Source: Sphaerulina vaccinii | Lineage: Eukaryota > Ascomycota > Dothideomycetes > Mycosphaerellales > Mycosphaerellaceae | NCBI GenBank assembly: GCA_022570795.1 | Contig: JAKUDP010000008.1 | Location: forward strand, 372,001-436,000 | Length of the DNA stretch: 64,000 nucleotides | Direction: 5' to 3' | In this document: positions 54,664 through 64,000 of the stretch, piece by piece | Numbering within the stretch: the stretch's first letter is position 1 | Layout: each line of letters begins with the position of its first letter | Program-made: the position numbers and the translations under genes | Notes under the pieces: model-generated | The model's input: the letters and a program-made list of their open reading frames with translations, nothing else | The model's database searches: none | What the model was told of the DNA's origin: nothing

Positions 54664-56148
54664 ATGGAAGATAACCACAGGGACCAGGATATGACTGGCC
54701 TGTACGCGCGAACTCCACTGCACTCTCGACTGCCACTCCCGCCACAACCTCCGCTCTGCTTGCAGCCCTTGCGTCAACCTTTACATCGAAGACGATCGCA
54801 TGGGGCCCCAGTCTCCCCGCTCAAAAGCCCTTCACCGGGATCACTTGACTACTTCATGAGACATGAACAGACCTACGAGACATTACTGGCGATGCGCTGC
54901 GACCTACACCTGGACATCTTAGATCCTGCCGAACTCTGCGACCTCGTGGACGAATGGACTGGCCAGAAGCCTTCGAAGAATTTGTCGAAGGAAGAATACA
55001 TCTCTATCCTGGAGGACACTCGTCTGCGAATCACAGCTTTCAAGTTTCTCGAGTTGCCACCAGAGCTGAGGAATCAGATCTACCTCGAGCTTTTGACGTT
55101 GCGCACACGTGAGAGTGAAATTGATGGAGGCGTCAGACCTCGAAGGGGCATGTCATGCTTTCCCAAGATCTTGCGCACGAACAAGCAAATATGGAAAGAG
55201 GCTGAGGGTATCTTGTATGGCGATAATGTTCCCGAAGTCATCTTTGCAAATGGGCCTAATCCGAGAAGCATGTACGGCGCACATGCCCCACCCATCCAGT
55301 CCGTCAACATCAGCTACGACGAATCCCACCACATCTCGCAGCCAGAAAGATGGCTCACTTCGACACTGTACAAGCAGACATCGAAGCCTCCGCCTTATGA
55401 GTACCACCCCATGCCTCCTCCCCGCGTCGGACCATATCTACCTCGGATGTACCGGCGGCCACAGGGACAAAACGAGCTTGCAAGTCCTTCTGCGCCGCCA
55501 CTACAAATCCGTACCCGCAGGCGTCAGCCGCTCGCCTGGCCACAACAACTCGCACGGTTCAAGAGCGCTAATATCATCGTCGCCATTCCACATGAGGCAT
55601 ACCCCAATGACTTCAGTCGCAACTTCTACGTCTTCGTCATGGGCGTGGCAGCAAGTAAGACATTGAAGGCGATTCATTTCCAGCTTGACTCTAGTTTTAA
55701 GACCAGTCGGGCTGAAACGATCCTCGAGCAGTTTCTGTGGCCGATCGCATTCCTTGCTTCCAATGATCGACTCGTACTCACTGGTATACCTGAAGATGTC
55801 ATGGCGAGTATGAAGGCCAAGGTTGCTCTACTTCAGCCACTACGGGCAGAGCAGGACCTCCTGGTCCACGTGAAGTCCCTACTTCGTCGAGGCAACATAG
55901 CACTGCAATTGTGGCTCTCGCTCGAGAAGACATCTCATGAGAAAGCTCAAGGTCCTCGATTCCAACACTATCTCTCTGAAATAGTCAATACGTTGTCTTC
56001 AAGGGCAATCATCAGTCCGCTCCGACATGCAATGCTGGTGGAGAATGTGCGTCTGCTCGAGGCCTATCTTGGTGGACCAGAAGCAGCTTCGGTTCGTAGC
56101 GCGGTGATGGCAAATGTGGAGTGGTCCCAGCAGCTGTTGGCTGCGTGA
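54664..56148 (+). CDS. 2EXR/F-box-like protein, paralogue A
   Basis: 494 residues from ATG 54664 (the frame is open upstream to 54556). After a Pro/Arg-rich start, a conserved module reads DPAELCDLVDEWTGQ, SKEEYISILED, FKFLELPPELRNQIYLELLTLR, ILRTNKQIWKEAEGILYGDN. The motif LPPELRNQIY and the downstream N/K-Q-I-E signature define the 2EXR type. A Pro-rich insert separates it from a C-terminal helical part (FKSANIIVAIPHEAY..., TLKAIHFQLD). A clear homologue follows 0.6 kb downstream in the same orientation, so the pair arose by tandem duplication. Function unknown. Confidence 0.75.
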   Translation: MEDNHRDQDMTGLYARTPLHSRLPLPPQPPLCLQPLRQPLHRRRSHGAPVSPLKSPSPGSLDYFMRHEQTYETLLAMRCDLHLDILDPAELCDLVDEWTGQKPSKNLSKEEYISILEDTRLRITAFKFLELPPELRNQIYLELLTLRTRESEIDGGVRPRRGMSCFPKILRTNKQIWKEAEGILYGDNVPEVIFANGPNPRSMYGAHAPPIQSVNISYDESHHISQPERWLTSTLYKQTSKPPPYEYHPMPPPRVGPYLPRMYRRPQGQNELASPSAPPLQIRTRRRQPLAWPQQLARFKSANIIVAIPHEAYPNDFSRNFYVFVMGVAASKTLKAIHFQLDSSFKTSRAETILEQFLWPIAFLASNDRLVLTGIPEDVMASMKAKVALLQPLRAEQDLLVHVKSLLRRGNIALQLWLSLEKTSHEKAQGPRFQHYLSEIVNTLSSRAIISPLRHAMLVENVRLLEAYLGGPEAASVRSAVMANVEWSQQLLAA

Positions 56149-56768
56149 TAGTCTTCCGCTGTGCATACTGTGGAGCTTGAGAGATGAACAAGAGGAACTT
56201 GAGACTTGGTACGATCACTGGACATACCGGGGTGCGAGGTCCTGAGCTCAAGGCTCGAAGACACTGATCTCTGATCTCCGCCGTCCTTCGGTTGTCTATG
56301 TGCCGAGCTGCGTGAATCGTGCCAAGACGAGAGACATGTCAAAATCGCCACTTCTAAGCATTCTCTATTGTCACGCGCAGCAGTTCCGGGCGACTGAGCT
56401 CTCCTTTCAGCAGCGTAGACAATGCTCAAAGCTAGAGAGGTGACAACGACCAGTTTCGTTGACCCTGGATCATATCATACTATGGCGTGCCTGGATCATG
56501 GTGGGCGCGAACTTCAAGAATACACATCAAAGGCCACAGTCAGGTTTGACAGACTCAGAACAGGTCCAGTGTCTCTAGTGTTGGATATGTAAGGACGTAT
56601 CACTTTCTTTCGTATATTTGAAATACCCTAATGTTTCGCTCTGCTCCAAGAATGAAAAGTGTACACACATCGCCAATTGGCGCAGCAATGAACACAAGCC
56701 AAGTCGCAGACGTTGCTGGGACTTTCCATCGTTGCTAGTGAAGACTTGAGACATTCGCCTTGTTTGCT
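56149..56768. other. Spacer between the 2EXR paralogues
   Basis: No gene is recognised. Confidence 0.45.
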
Positions 56769-58148
56769 ATGAGGATCATGTCCGAGCAACCAAGCTCATC
56801 AAGCGAGCCTGCAGTCTCATCGTCAGCTCGAGGATTGAGAGGGTTTCATAACACCACGTCATGGCCAGCAAGAGCCCAGGAACGAGCGCATCCGAGCCCA
56901 AGCAATAACAGCCACTCAACATCTACGACACAGCCCACTATGCGATCGATTACGAAGCTCACAAGCCTTCAACACTTCGTAAGCTCGTCCTAGACCGAAC
57001 AGGACGCCAAGAGCCAGGCAATCTTTCGCGACAGCACTACATCGACATTCTCGACGAAGACTTCAAGCGCAAAGCTACGTTCAAGTTCCTTGATCTGCCA
57101 GCAGAGTTGCGAGATCAGATCTATGTTGAGCTCCTCACTCTGAGAGACCGAAGACTGAAGGGCATCCGTTCGCGAGTCGCCATTAATTATCAATACTGCT
57201 ACCCTGATATTCTCCGGGTCAACTCAGTCGTCTATAAAGAGGCGTCAAGTGTCCTGTATGGTGACAATGTTGCAGAGATCTCGATCTTGAGGTATACTGA
57301 TCATCACTTCTTGCGACCACGTCCGGCGCCACCTAAGCCACTGCCTGTATGGAGGCAAGAGCAGCGTGAAGCAATTATACTGAGATCAGCATGCTTGAGC
57401 AAGAAAGAGATCATCTCAGGAGCAAAGATTCACAACAGCAGAGATCTGACCAGACGGACTGCACCGATTCTCCCCTTCCAGCCTGCTGCAATTCAAGAGT
57501 GTCCACATCATCATCGATTTATTATCTCGGTACTCAGTGTCTTCACACGACAGAGCAACGTCTGTCAATGTCAGTCATGCTCTCTACGCACTCGCATCCT
57601 CTCTTCGCACAAGCGCAAAGCTGAAGACACTGTCGATCATCGTGAAATCGTCAGCAAGACCACCAGAGCCGTCTGACCGAGACGCGCTGCTCCTGCAGAC
57701 ACTCTGGACTATCTCGCTTATCACGAACTGCGAGACTCTGACCTCCACTGGCCTCGACCAGCAACTTGTCGATAGTCTCAAGCCCGTACACTCAACTGAG
57801 CGATTCCACAATGACCCATTCGTTCACATGCGCGCCCTGGTCAAGAGAAGGGAGGGACTGATAAGGAAAGCAGTCAAAAATCGAAGTGTGCTGGACAAAG
57901 ACGAAGGTCGGAAGTTAGAAGAGAACTTCAGTGCATACGAGATCGACCGCGAAGTGAAAAGTGTTGTGTTAGGTACCGGGTTTGTCGATGCAGAGTGCGT
58001 GTCAGAGTTGAAAAAGGAGATCCAGCAGCTCGAGCGTGATGTACAAGGAGGTCTGTGGGCGACTCTGTGCAAGAAGGTGGAGCGATGGGCAGCGAAAAGA
58101 GATGAGGCGGCAGAGACATCCGAAATGAGCGAAGAGCTGGATACGTGA
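56769..58148 (+). CDS. 2EXR/F-box-like protein, paralogue B, 5' end frame-disrupted
   Basis: It aligns by eye with paralogue A: LRKLVLDRTGRQ, RQHYIDILDED, FKFLDLPAELRDQIYVELLTLRDR, ILRVNSVVYKEASSVLYGDN. A probable 190-nt intron, 57292-57481 (AG|GTATAC...TCTGACC...CCTTCCAG), joins EISIL to SLLQFKSVHIIIDLLSRYS in phase; the rest runs to the stop at 58148. The Ser/Thr-rich start (ATG 56769 or 56778) is in another frame from the conserved part, and no intron joins them. A 1-nt indel near 56905-56945 or an unseen 5' exon is needed. It may be a pseudogene. Confidence 0.55.
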
Positions 58149-58498
58149 GCTGGCTTCTCTTAGCGCCCTTGGTTCTGCAGCAGCTTCGCATGATCGTGCT
58201 GGGACCCTCCTCTATCGTCTCGGTCAGCAGGTGGTGTTCGGAACCAGAAAGGGATATGAACGGCGCCAGAAAGGCAAAGATAAAGGGTAAGGTCTTCGTA
58301 CAAGGCCTCTGATCAGCTGTGGGAGGTCTGCTGTTCTTGTAATAGTAATCAGTGCTCACTCGGAACCATCAAAGAGTACAGCAGAACATCTTCTCCTCCA
58401 CCTCGACCCGACTAAGCTCGCAAATGCAAACTTGAGCTAGAAACCTTCCGCCACTGCACAATCGAGACACTCACACCAAGCGATTAAGGTGCTTCTCC
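58149..58498. other. Spacer between convergent genes
   Basis: 3' flanks of 2EXR paralogue B and of cutinase; nothing else is seen. Confidence 0.45.
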
Positions 58499-59194
58499 TT
58501 ACACACTCAACTTCTCGATCAAAAACTTTGCCCCAATGGTCTGCACACTAGGCGTCGAACCATACTTTCCATGATTCGCACCAAAATTCAACAAAGCAGT
58601 AGGTATAAGTCCCACACAAACCAAATCATCCTGATAGCAGATATCCAGCAACTTGCCACTCTGATACCAATTCTCCGGAATCTTCGCGCGGTCACTACTG
58701 GTGAACACGCCAGTGTATTGCTTCGTGGTATTTCCGCCATTCTGATCGATGTCGACACTCTTGTTTGCCACCTTTGTTGGGTTTCCAACGACGAGAGCAG
58801 CGGCGATGGCGTTGCAGCCTGCTGAGCCGGTGGTGTAGTTTCCCAAGGCGCCGGCTACTGCTGTCGCTCCTTGAGAGTAGCCTAGTATGGCATACTTCTG
58901 TTGTGGGCAAGATGTCAGGCCGGCGTTGATGTAGCGGACTATGTCTGCGGCTCCGAGCTTTTCTGTTCCTTGGCCGGCTGGGTAGACGGTGTTGTAGGCT
59001 GAGCCTCCAGGAACTGTGGTGAGAGTTTGGTTCCGCATGCCGACGAATGCTACTGAAGGGCCTTGGGGTTCATCTGTGCCTCGAGTGTCAATGATGACAT
59101 AGTTGCTGCAGGCTTGACGAGTTTCGATGAGTGGTGCTGCGGAGGCGAAGAGTGGAAGTGCTGCGAGTACGAGCGAGAGAGTCTTGAATGCCAT
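58499..59194 (-). CDS. Cutinase / cutinase-like serine esterase
   Basis: 231 residues without introns. A signal peptide (TLSLVLAALPLFASAAP) is followed by NYVIIDTRGTDEPQGPS. The nucleophile Ser lies in GYSQGA; the Asp and His of the triad fit ICYQDDLVC and FGANHGKYG. Cysteines are placed for the two family disulphides. Cutinases and related acetylxylan esterases are secreted and cleave cutin, suberin or acetylated polymers; the cutinase fold is clear, the exact substrate is not. Size (about 21 kDa mature) is normal. Confidence 0.9.
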   Translation of the reverse strand: MAFKTLSLVLAALPLFASAAPLIETRQACSNYVIIDTRGTDEPQGPSVAFVGMRNQTLTTVPGGSAYNTVYPAGQGTEKLGAADIVRYINAGLTSCPQQKYAILGYSQGATAVAGALGNYTTGSAGCNAIAAALVVGNPTKVANKSVDIDQNGGNTTKQYTGVFTSSDRAKIPENWYQSGKLLDICYQDDLVCVGLIPTALLNFGANHGKYGSTPSVQTIGAKFLIEKLSV

Positions 59195-59802
59195 TGCTCA
59201 AGAAGGTATTTTGGCTATCTGTGAAGAAGGTGAGGAGTGTCGGCTTTCTGGTCGTGGACTTGGACACTTTATAGACGCGGGTAGGACAAATCAATGCCTT
59301 GCGAGAGTCTAGTGCATAAAGTAGTCAGTTGCCTAACGAGATGCTAACTCAAGCTCGACCAAGGAGAGTGAGGTTGTAACAACGTTAGGCTTAGACATAG
59401 AGCCTAAGCATTCATGTTTGCGGGGAAATGCTTCTCACAAAAGTGCATGAGAGATCGTCAGTAATCGAATGGGAGCGAAGAATCCGAGATCTGTTCCGAC
59501 AGGCTGATAGCAGGTCGATTTAAGGATATATCGTGTAAGCTGGTCCAGTCAGGATCGTTTGCGAGGAGTGCCAAGGTCGGTGGCATGCTATGCGCCGTAT
59601 CTCGTCAAGATGAATACTGCTTTGGGCTTAGATCGAGTATCAGATGTGCATCTTCACCACACCAACTTCTGATAGTTTCCTCACCAGACCCGCGCTGATC
59701 TCGCGACGTCTCGCGACCTCTACGAGCACAGAGCTACCTTCACGGTTGATTTTCTTCTCTTGCCAGAGATCGGAGACCTGCTTGTGCTGATCATCGTAGT
59801 GC
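59195..59802. other. Promoter region of cutinase
   Basis: No gene is seen; a TATAAA-like tttATAGAc lies at about 59270. Confidence 0.4.
59385..59407. promoter_or_regulatory. Inverted repeat upstream of cutinase
   Basis: TTAGGCT and AGCCTAA face each other across 9 nt, about 190 bp upstream of the cutinase ATG. A binding site for a dimeric regulator is possible; no known cutinase-regulator consensus (CCTCGG) is seen in it. Confidence 0.3.
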
Positions 59803-61204
59803 CTACCGGAAAGTCTTCAGCATGTCCGCGGTATCTTTCTCCACAACCACAAAGTCCTCGCTCCCATCTTCCTTAGCCTTCAACATGATCGCCGTGCTTT
59901 CAGCGATCCTTCTGACACCTTCGCTTAGCTTTTCTTCATCTTCCCATGCAAAACACAGTCTAATACTGTCGTCACAAGGTACTGCCGATTCATCTCCTGG
60001 GACTTCAAATATCTTGCCTGGTGCAACAATGAGATTTTGATCCTGCTGAAGCCTAGTAGCCAGTTCTGTTCCTTTCAAACCTGCTGGGAGTCCAAGCCAC
60101 ACGAAGTACCCGCCCACCACATCACGATCTGGCTGCGGTGCCGTGAAGCCAAGAGGTTGCAGGTCCTGTTTTACAGCATTCATCAGAGTGTTGTAGCGTC
60201 TGCCGTAGGCTGGACATAAAACTGTGCTGATATGCTTCCGAATCTCTCCAGTCTGGAGTAGTCGTGTGATGTATGTCGAGGTCAAATGTGATGGAGCACC
60301 ACCGGATCTCTGGCATCCAGCTTGGCTGAGTCCGTAGACGAATTTAGGGGCTCCTTCTGCCCAGCCAGATCGCAGACCAGGACCCGCAAGTTTGGACCAC
60401 GTCCCATTGCTCATGACGTTACCAAAGGCGTCTGCACCGTCGCGTTCAGCTCCTCCATCCAGGTCTCGATCAACATCGACTACACGAGGAATGTGAGCAG
60501 TCTTTAGCGATTCTGGCTTTGATCTTGAAGTGGACTCCGCCGGCCACTGGAGGAAGTCGTAGACATCATCACAACTGATCAATGCATCGAACTCCCTAGC
60601 CAGCTGCACCAACTCGCGGCGCCGCTTGACCGACATCGTTCTTGATGAATGGATTTGAAAAGGATGGAACACAATATATCACATGCTTGTACACTTTCGC
60701 TCTATCCCGATCAGGTTTGAATTGGGGTGCTGTGTTGCCTTGGTTTTGTTCTTGCTGTTCACTCTTCTGGATTTCTCTTCGGAGGTAGTCGATGTCGATC
60801 CCTTCTTCGTCTTCCGGTACTGCTCGCATCTTAGAGCCGAAGCCTGCATCCTCGAAAATGCGGAAAGCAAGCATATATGCAGGAGTCACGATCCATACGT
60901 TCCGAGTATATTGTGGATCTGTGTAGACTCCGAGGGCCACAGCGAGATTCTGCGACGCACCTCCAGAGATACATATGCGATCAGAGTCGATGGCCTGCGC
61001 TGGCTTGTGGTATTGAGTCAGCCATGCTGCAATAGCCTCTCGAGCTGGCTCATATCCTTCATCTGGCCCATACAAAAGACCTGGCAGTGCGACGGACTTG
61101 TCAGCAAGCACATGATTTGCGGCTTCCCGTATGAGCTCTGTAGGGAGCAAGTCGGCGTTGGGCCATCCTCTGAGCAGATTGATGGGATCTTTTTGAGAGT
61201 CCAT
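59803..61204 (-). CDS. Class I/II PLP aminotransferase with a one-base frame disruption
   Basis: From ATG 61204 (a longer start at 61273 is open): INLLRGWPNADLLPTELIREAA, LLYGPDEGYEPAREAIAAWL and ICISGGASQNLAVAL define the valine-pyruvate/kynurenine-type fold-I aminotransferase group. The frame reads VIYCVPSFSNP and then breaks; one base later it continues SSRTMSVKRRRELVQLAREFDALISCDDVYDFLQW, with the PLP lysine in SNGTWSKLAGPGLRSGW. The extra T lies at about 60645-60650. The region is highly conserved, so the lesion inactivates the gene unless it is an assembly error. The C-terminal domain is intact to the stop at 59803. Substrate unknown. Confidence 0.8.
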
Positions 61205-61273
61205 ATTGATGCAAAGGCCTGGCCTGCAAGAGATGAGATGCAGCAAAACCTTGCTTGGCTCGGCATATGGCAA

Positions 61274-62571
61274 GAAGCCCTACAGTAAGTCGGCAAATGA
61301 ATCAGATTACTCACCCACAGGAGTCCATAAGCGAATATTACAGTACATCGTTTCACAGCGTGGCATCACGTTCCTTCAAAAGGTTGAGCAGACCTCACCT
61401 CGCTCCTTGACGGTCGTCCTCCTGTGGTCTGTCTTGCCCTCATCTACGCAGCTCTTGCTAGCAGTCATCGATGTGACCCGAAGAAAGACCTTGAGACCTT
61501 GATCAGAATCCCAGTCGGCAATACGGCATCCAAGTGCGCCACAACAAGCAAAGATACGGCGATACCAATCCATCCACACCCAGCAGAGCCGCGGACCTTC
61601 GATATGCGCGTGCAGTACATTATTATTCGAAGGAGCTCTTCGCCATGCAAGAGCAGACCAGATCGATGTACATATCAGGATCGAAGGATCAGGAAGCGAT
61701 AAGCACGCCTCGGTGACACCGACTGGATCAAAATCGCTGATCTACGTCTCTGAGCTGAAGGAGACCGCGACCTCAGGTTGTATGGAGACGAGTCTCTCCA
61801 GATGGCCACGATGCTTCATCGACCTTGTCCACATGCCTTACTTGGCACGTAATTTCAGCATACACCTTGCCCGTTCGTGAAGGCATTCCAGTGTGGCTGA
61901 AAATGAAAGCGGACCACTTTTGATACAGCTGAAATTCAGCGGCTGGCTGATAGGCTGTACACGGTACAATTTCTGGTGCGATTGTGCGGCACAATGCTAT
62001 ACCACCCCGCTTCAAGCCCACCTTCATCTGCCGCTGGATCTGGTATGTCTCCGTCTCGCAGCCGCGTGGCCAATTTCTAGAACGAGTGGTTTGCCGCGAC
62101 GTTCTTGTGGCGTCTTATTGCTACCCATGCGAGCTTTCCGCAGAGCTTATCTATGCTTGTCTGAGCTTATACTAACGCTATTGAGCAGGTGGTCAACAAC
62201 CTTAGGTACGCCACATCAATGTCGCAACATGTGACCTTCCCGTACAGAACACGAAGGAGCGTGCTGCGTGTGAGCCCACCAGTCAGTGGTCGTTATCTGC
62301 ATACGATGGCGTATCAGCGCAAGATCTATGAACGACTTAGAACGCCATGCCCTGCAGAACTCCTCTGCGGATAAGCCCGCGCAACGCGACAGGACGATAC
62401 CTACGGAGTCCAACGCCTACCCATGCAGATCTATACAGTCCGTGCGATAAGTACCCCGGGCCACGTTACACTTCAACCTTCATATGAATGCTGGCCCCGC
62501 TGCAACCTCGTGTGATTATTTCTTAACTTTCCTATTGCATTGTGCAAGCTGGTGTATGCTGAGTGCACACC
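61274..62571. other. 1.3-kb region between aminotransferase and OPT transporter genes
   Basis: Short frames only; no protein or RNA gene is recognised. It serves as the promoter region for both divergent genes. Confidence 0.45.
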
Positions 62572-64000
62572 ATGGCGAGCAGTTCCAAGAATCCGCTGAA
62601 GCGCTTCGGCTTCAAGAGGACCAACACCTCTGATGCGATCGCCACCGAGGGAAAGGTCGTGCACGCGACCACGACCGAGTTGGGTGTCCTCGATAGTTCC
62701 GGAATACCATCCAAGATCGCCAATGAATACGCTGGCAGAGACAAAGTTGATCACTCCGATGCTGTCAACGACCTCTCCGAAGTGGAGGCCAACCGCCGGC
62801 TGAGCATGTTCCGCGAAGAGCACAACTGGGACCCGAATATGCCAGATGGTGCCTTTGATGCTGTTAACGATGCCGTCCGAGCGCATGACCAGAAAGGCGA
62901 AGCGATTCTTGTTGATGAACTGATCAATGATTCGCCATACCCTGAGGTATGTAGCCCAGGATCTTGCGATTTGACGTTGCTAACAGATGTCCCAGGTACG
63001 CGCTGTGGTTCGCAACTACGACGAAAACGTGCCAGCTAGCACCATTCGTGCCTGGACTATCGGCTTGATTCTGACCACTGTCATTTCTGGAGTCAACGCA
63101 CTGTTCCTTCTCCGATATCCCATCATCTATGTCGGTCCATACGTTGTCCAACTGATTGCCTACCCTATGGGTCTGGGCTGGGCCAAAGTCATGCCAAATA
63201 AGGAGTTCTCCATCTTTGGCATTAAAGCGAACTTGAATCCTGGTCCATTCAATGTCAAGGAGCACGTTATCATCGTCGTCATGGCAAACGCCGCATTTGG
63301 TGGAGGTACTGGCTACTTCGTTGACACTGTGGTGTCGCTCCAGAAGTTCTACCACATCGAAAGCTTCGGCTGGGGCTTCTACAGTCTCTTCGCGCTGTCC
63401 ACTCAGTGTCTTGGCTTTGGTCTTGCTGGAGTTGTGAGGAAATGGTTGGTTGAGCCGGCTTCTATGCTGTGGCCAGCCGCACTGGTCAACGTGGGTTTCA
63501 TGTATGCACTACATGATCACTCGCCAAGTGACCCTTCGAAGACCAATGGCTGGAGCATCTCTCGTTACAGGTGGTTCATGTATATCATGGCCGCTATGTT
63601 CATCTGGTCGTGGTTCCCAGACTTCATCGCCCCATTCTTGAGCTACTTCGCTTGGGTCACCTGGGTGAAGCCAAACAATGTCATCGTCAATCAACTCTTT
63701 GGCCAGTCCACTGGAATCTCTCTCGGGTTTCCATTCACAGGCTTCACGCTCGACTGGGCTCAGATCAACTCCTTCTACAACAGCCCTCTTATCGCACCGT
63801 GGCATGCTATGGGCAACACAGCGGTGGGCATTGTCTTCCTCCTCTGGATCGTCGTCCCAGCCATTCACTACTCTGGCGGCTGGTACGCAGACTATCTGCC
63901 AATCAGTCAGAACGGTATCACCGACAACACTGGCAGCACATACAACATTTCGCGCATCCTGACTCCCGAGCATGTCGTGGATCCTGCGGCATACGAAGCA
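62572..64000 (+). CDS. OPT-family oligopeptide transporter, 3' end outside the window
   Basis: Exon 1 62572-62946, a 49-nt intron (GTATGT...TTGCTAAC...CCCAG), then 62996 to the window edge: 460 residues so far of a usual 750-900. A long acidic cytoplasmic N-terminus ends in SPYPEVRAVVRNYDE. The membrane core starts ASTIRAWTIGLILTTVISGVNALF and has the family stretches YPMGLGWAKVMP, LNPGPFNVKEH, YRWFMYIMAAMFIWSWFPDFI and GFPFTGFTLDWAQI. OPT proteins move oligopeptides or glutathione (or, in the YSL branch, metal chelates) with protons; NPGPFNxKEH places this in the peptide-transporter branch. Confidence 0.92.

Noticed and set aside
1..64000. CRISPR arrays, 5S rRNA and large transposons
   Set aside because: No regularly spaced repeats, no 5S-like block, and no transposase, reverse transcriptase or terminal repeats were found.

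Overview
This is nuclear DNA from a filamentous ascomycete fungus. The genes are split by short (about 46-125 nt) GT-AG introns with a CTAAC/CTGAC branch point. The gene set is typical of Pezizomycotina: StuA, a Src1/Heh nuclear-envelope protein, fimbrin, a frameshifted ornithine decarboxylase antizyme, a WSC protein, cutinase and 2EXR/F-box-like paralogues. The multi-copy GIY-YIG protein type points, as an inference, to Dothideomycetes (Capnodiales/Mycosphaerellales). No prokaryotic features, rRNA or CRISPR were seen.

Layout. 0-6 kb: a BTB protein, a tRNA-Leu(CAA) gene with an unusual structure, a GIY-YIG protein whose 3' end abuts the tRNA, and a LEM/HeH-MSC inner nuclear membrane protein. 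6-15 kb: an almost 7-kb gene-free stretch leading into StuA. 16-22 kb: ornithine decarboxylase antizyme (minus) divergent from an NDR-type kinase (plus). 22-26 kb: poorly preserved gene pieces, a tRNA-Ala(CGC) with an intron-like insert, and a WSC-domain surface protein. 26-34 kb: compact housekeeping genes (UBC4/5-type E2, glutaryl-CoA dehydrogenase, FEN1, an F-box protein, phosphopentomutase/PGM2). 34-44 kb: a GABA-type permease, a 2EXR-like protein and an eight-exon glycine-repeat protein. 44-53 kb: a biotin carboxylase-BCCP protein, a NYN-domain protein, a mitochondrial carrier, a degenerate tandem repeat and fimbrin. 53-64 kb: RNase H, two 2EXR paralogues, cutinase, a class I/II aminotransferase and an OPT oligopeptide transporter that runs off the window.

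The most unusual signal is in the two tRNA genes. Both are interrupted by segments with complete mRNA-type intron signals (GT donor, CTAAC branch point, AG acceptor; 50-62 nt), in addition to a conventional tRNA intron next to the anticodon. Exact GT-to-AG removal restores canonical D-arms, and in tRNA-Leu it rebuilds a CAA anticodon that the insert splits. This suggests spliceosomal introns inside RNA polymerase III tRNA genes.

A second theme is single lesions in otherwise well-preserved coding regions: two in-frame UAGs in the NDR kinase, one in an F-box protein, and one-base frame changes in the biotin carboxylase and aminotransferase genes. These may be pseudogenes, readthrough or assembly errors; the sequence alone cannot decide. 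The antizyme frameshift, by contrast, fits a programmed, polyamine-regulated event. Exon boundaries below were placed by eye from splice consensus and phase.
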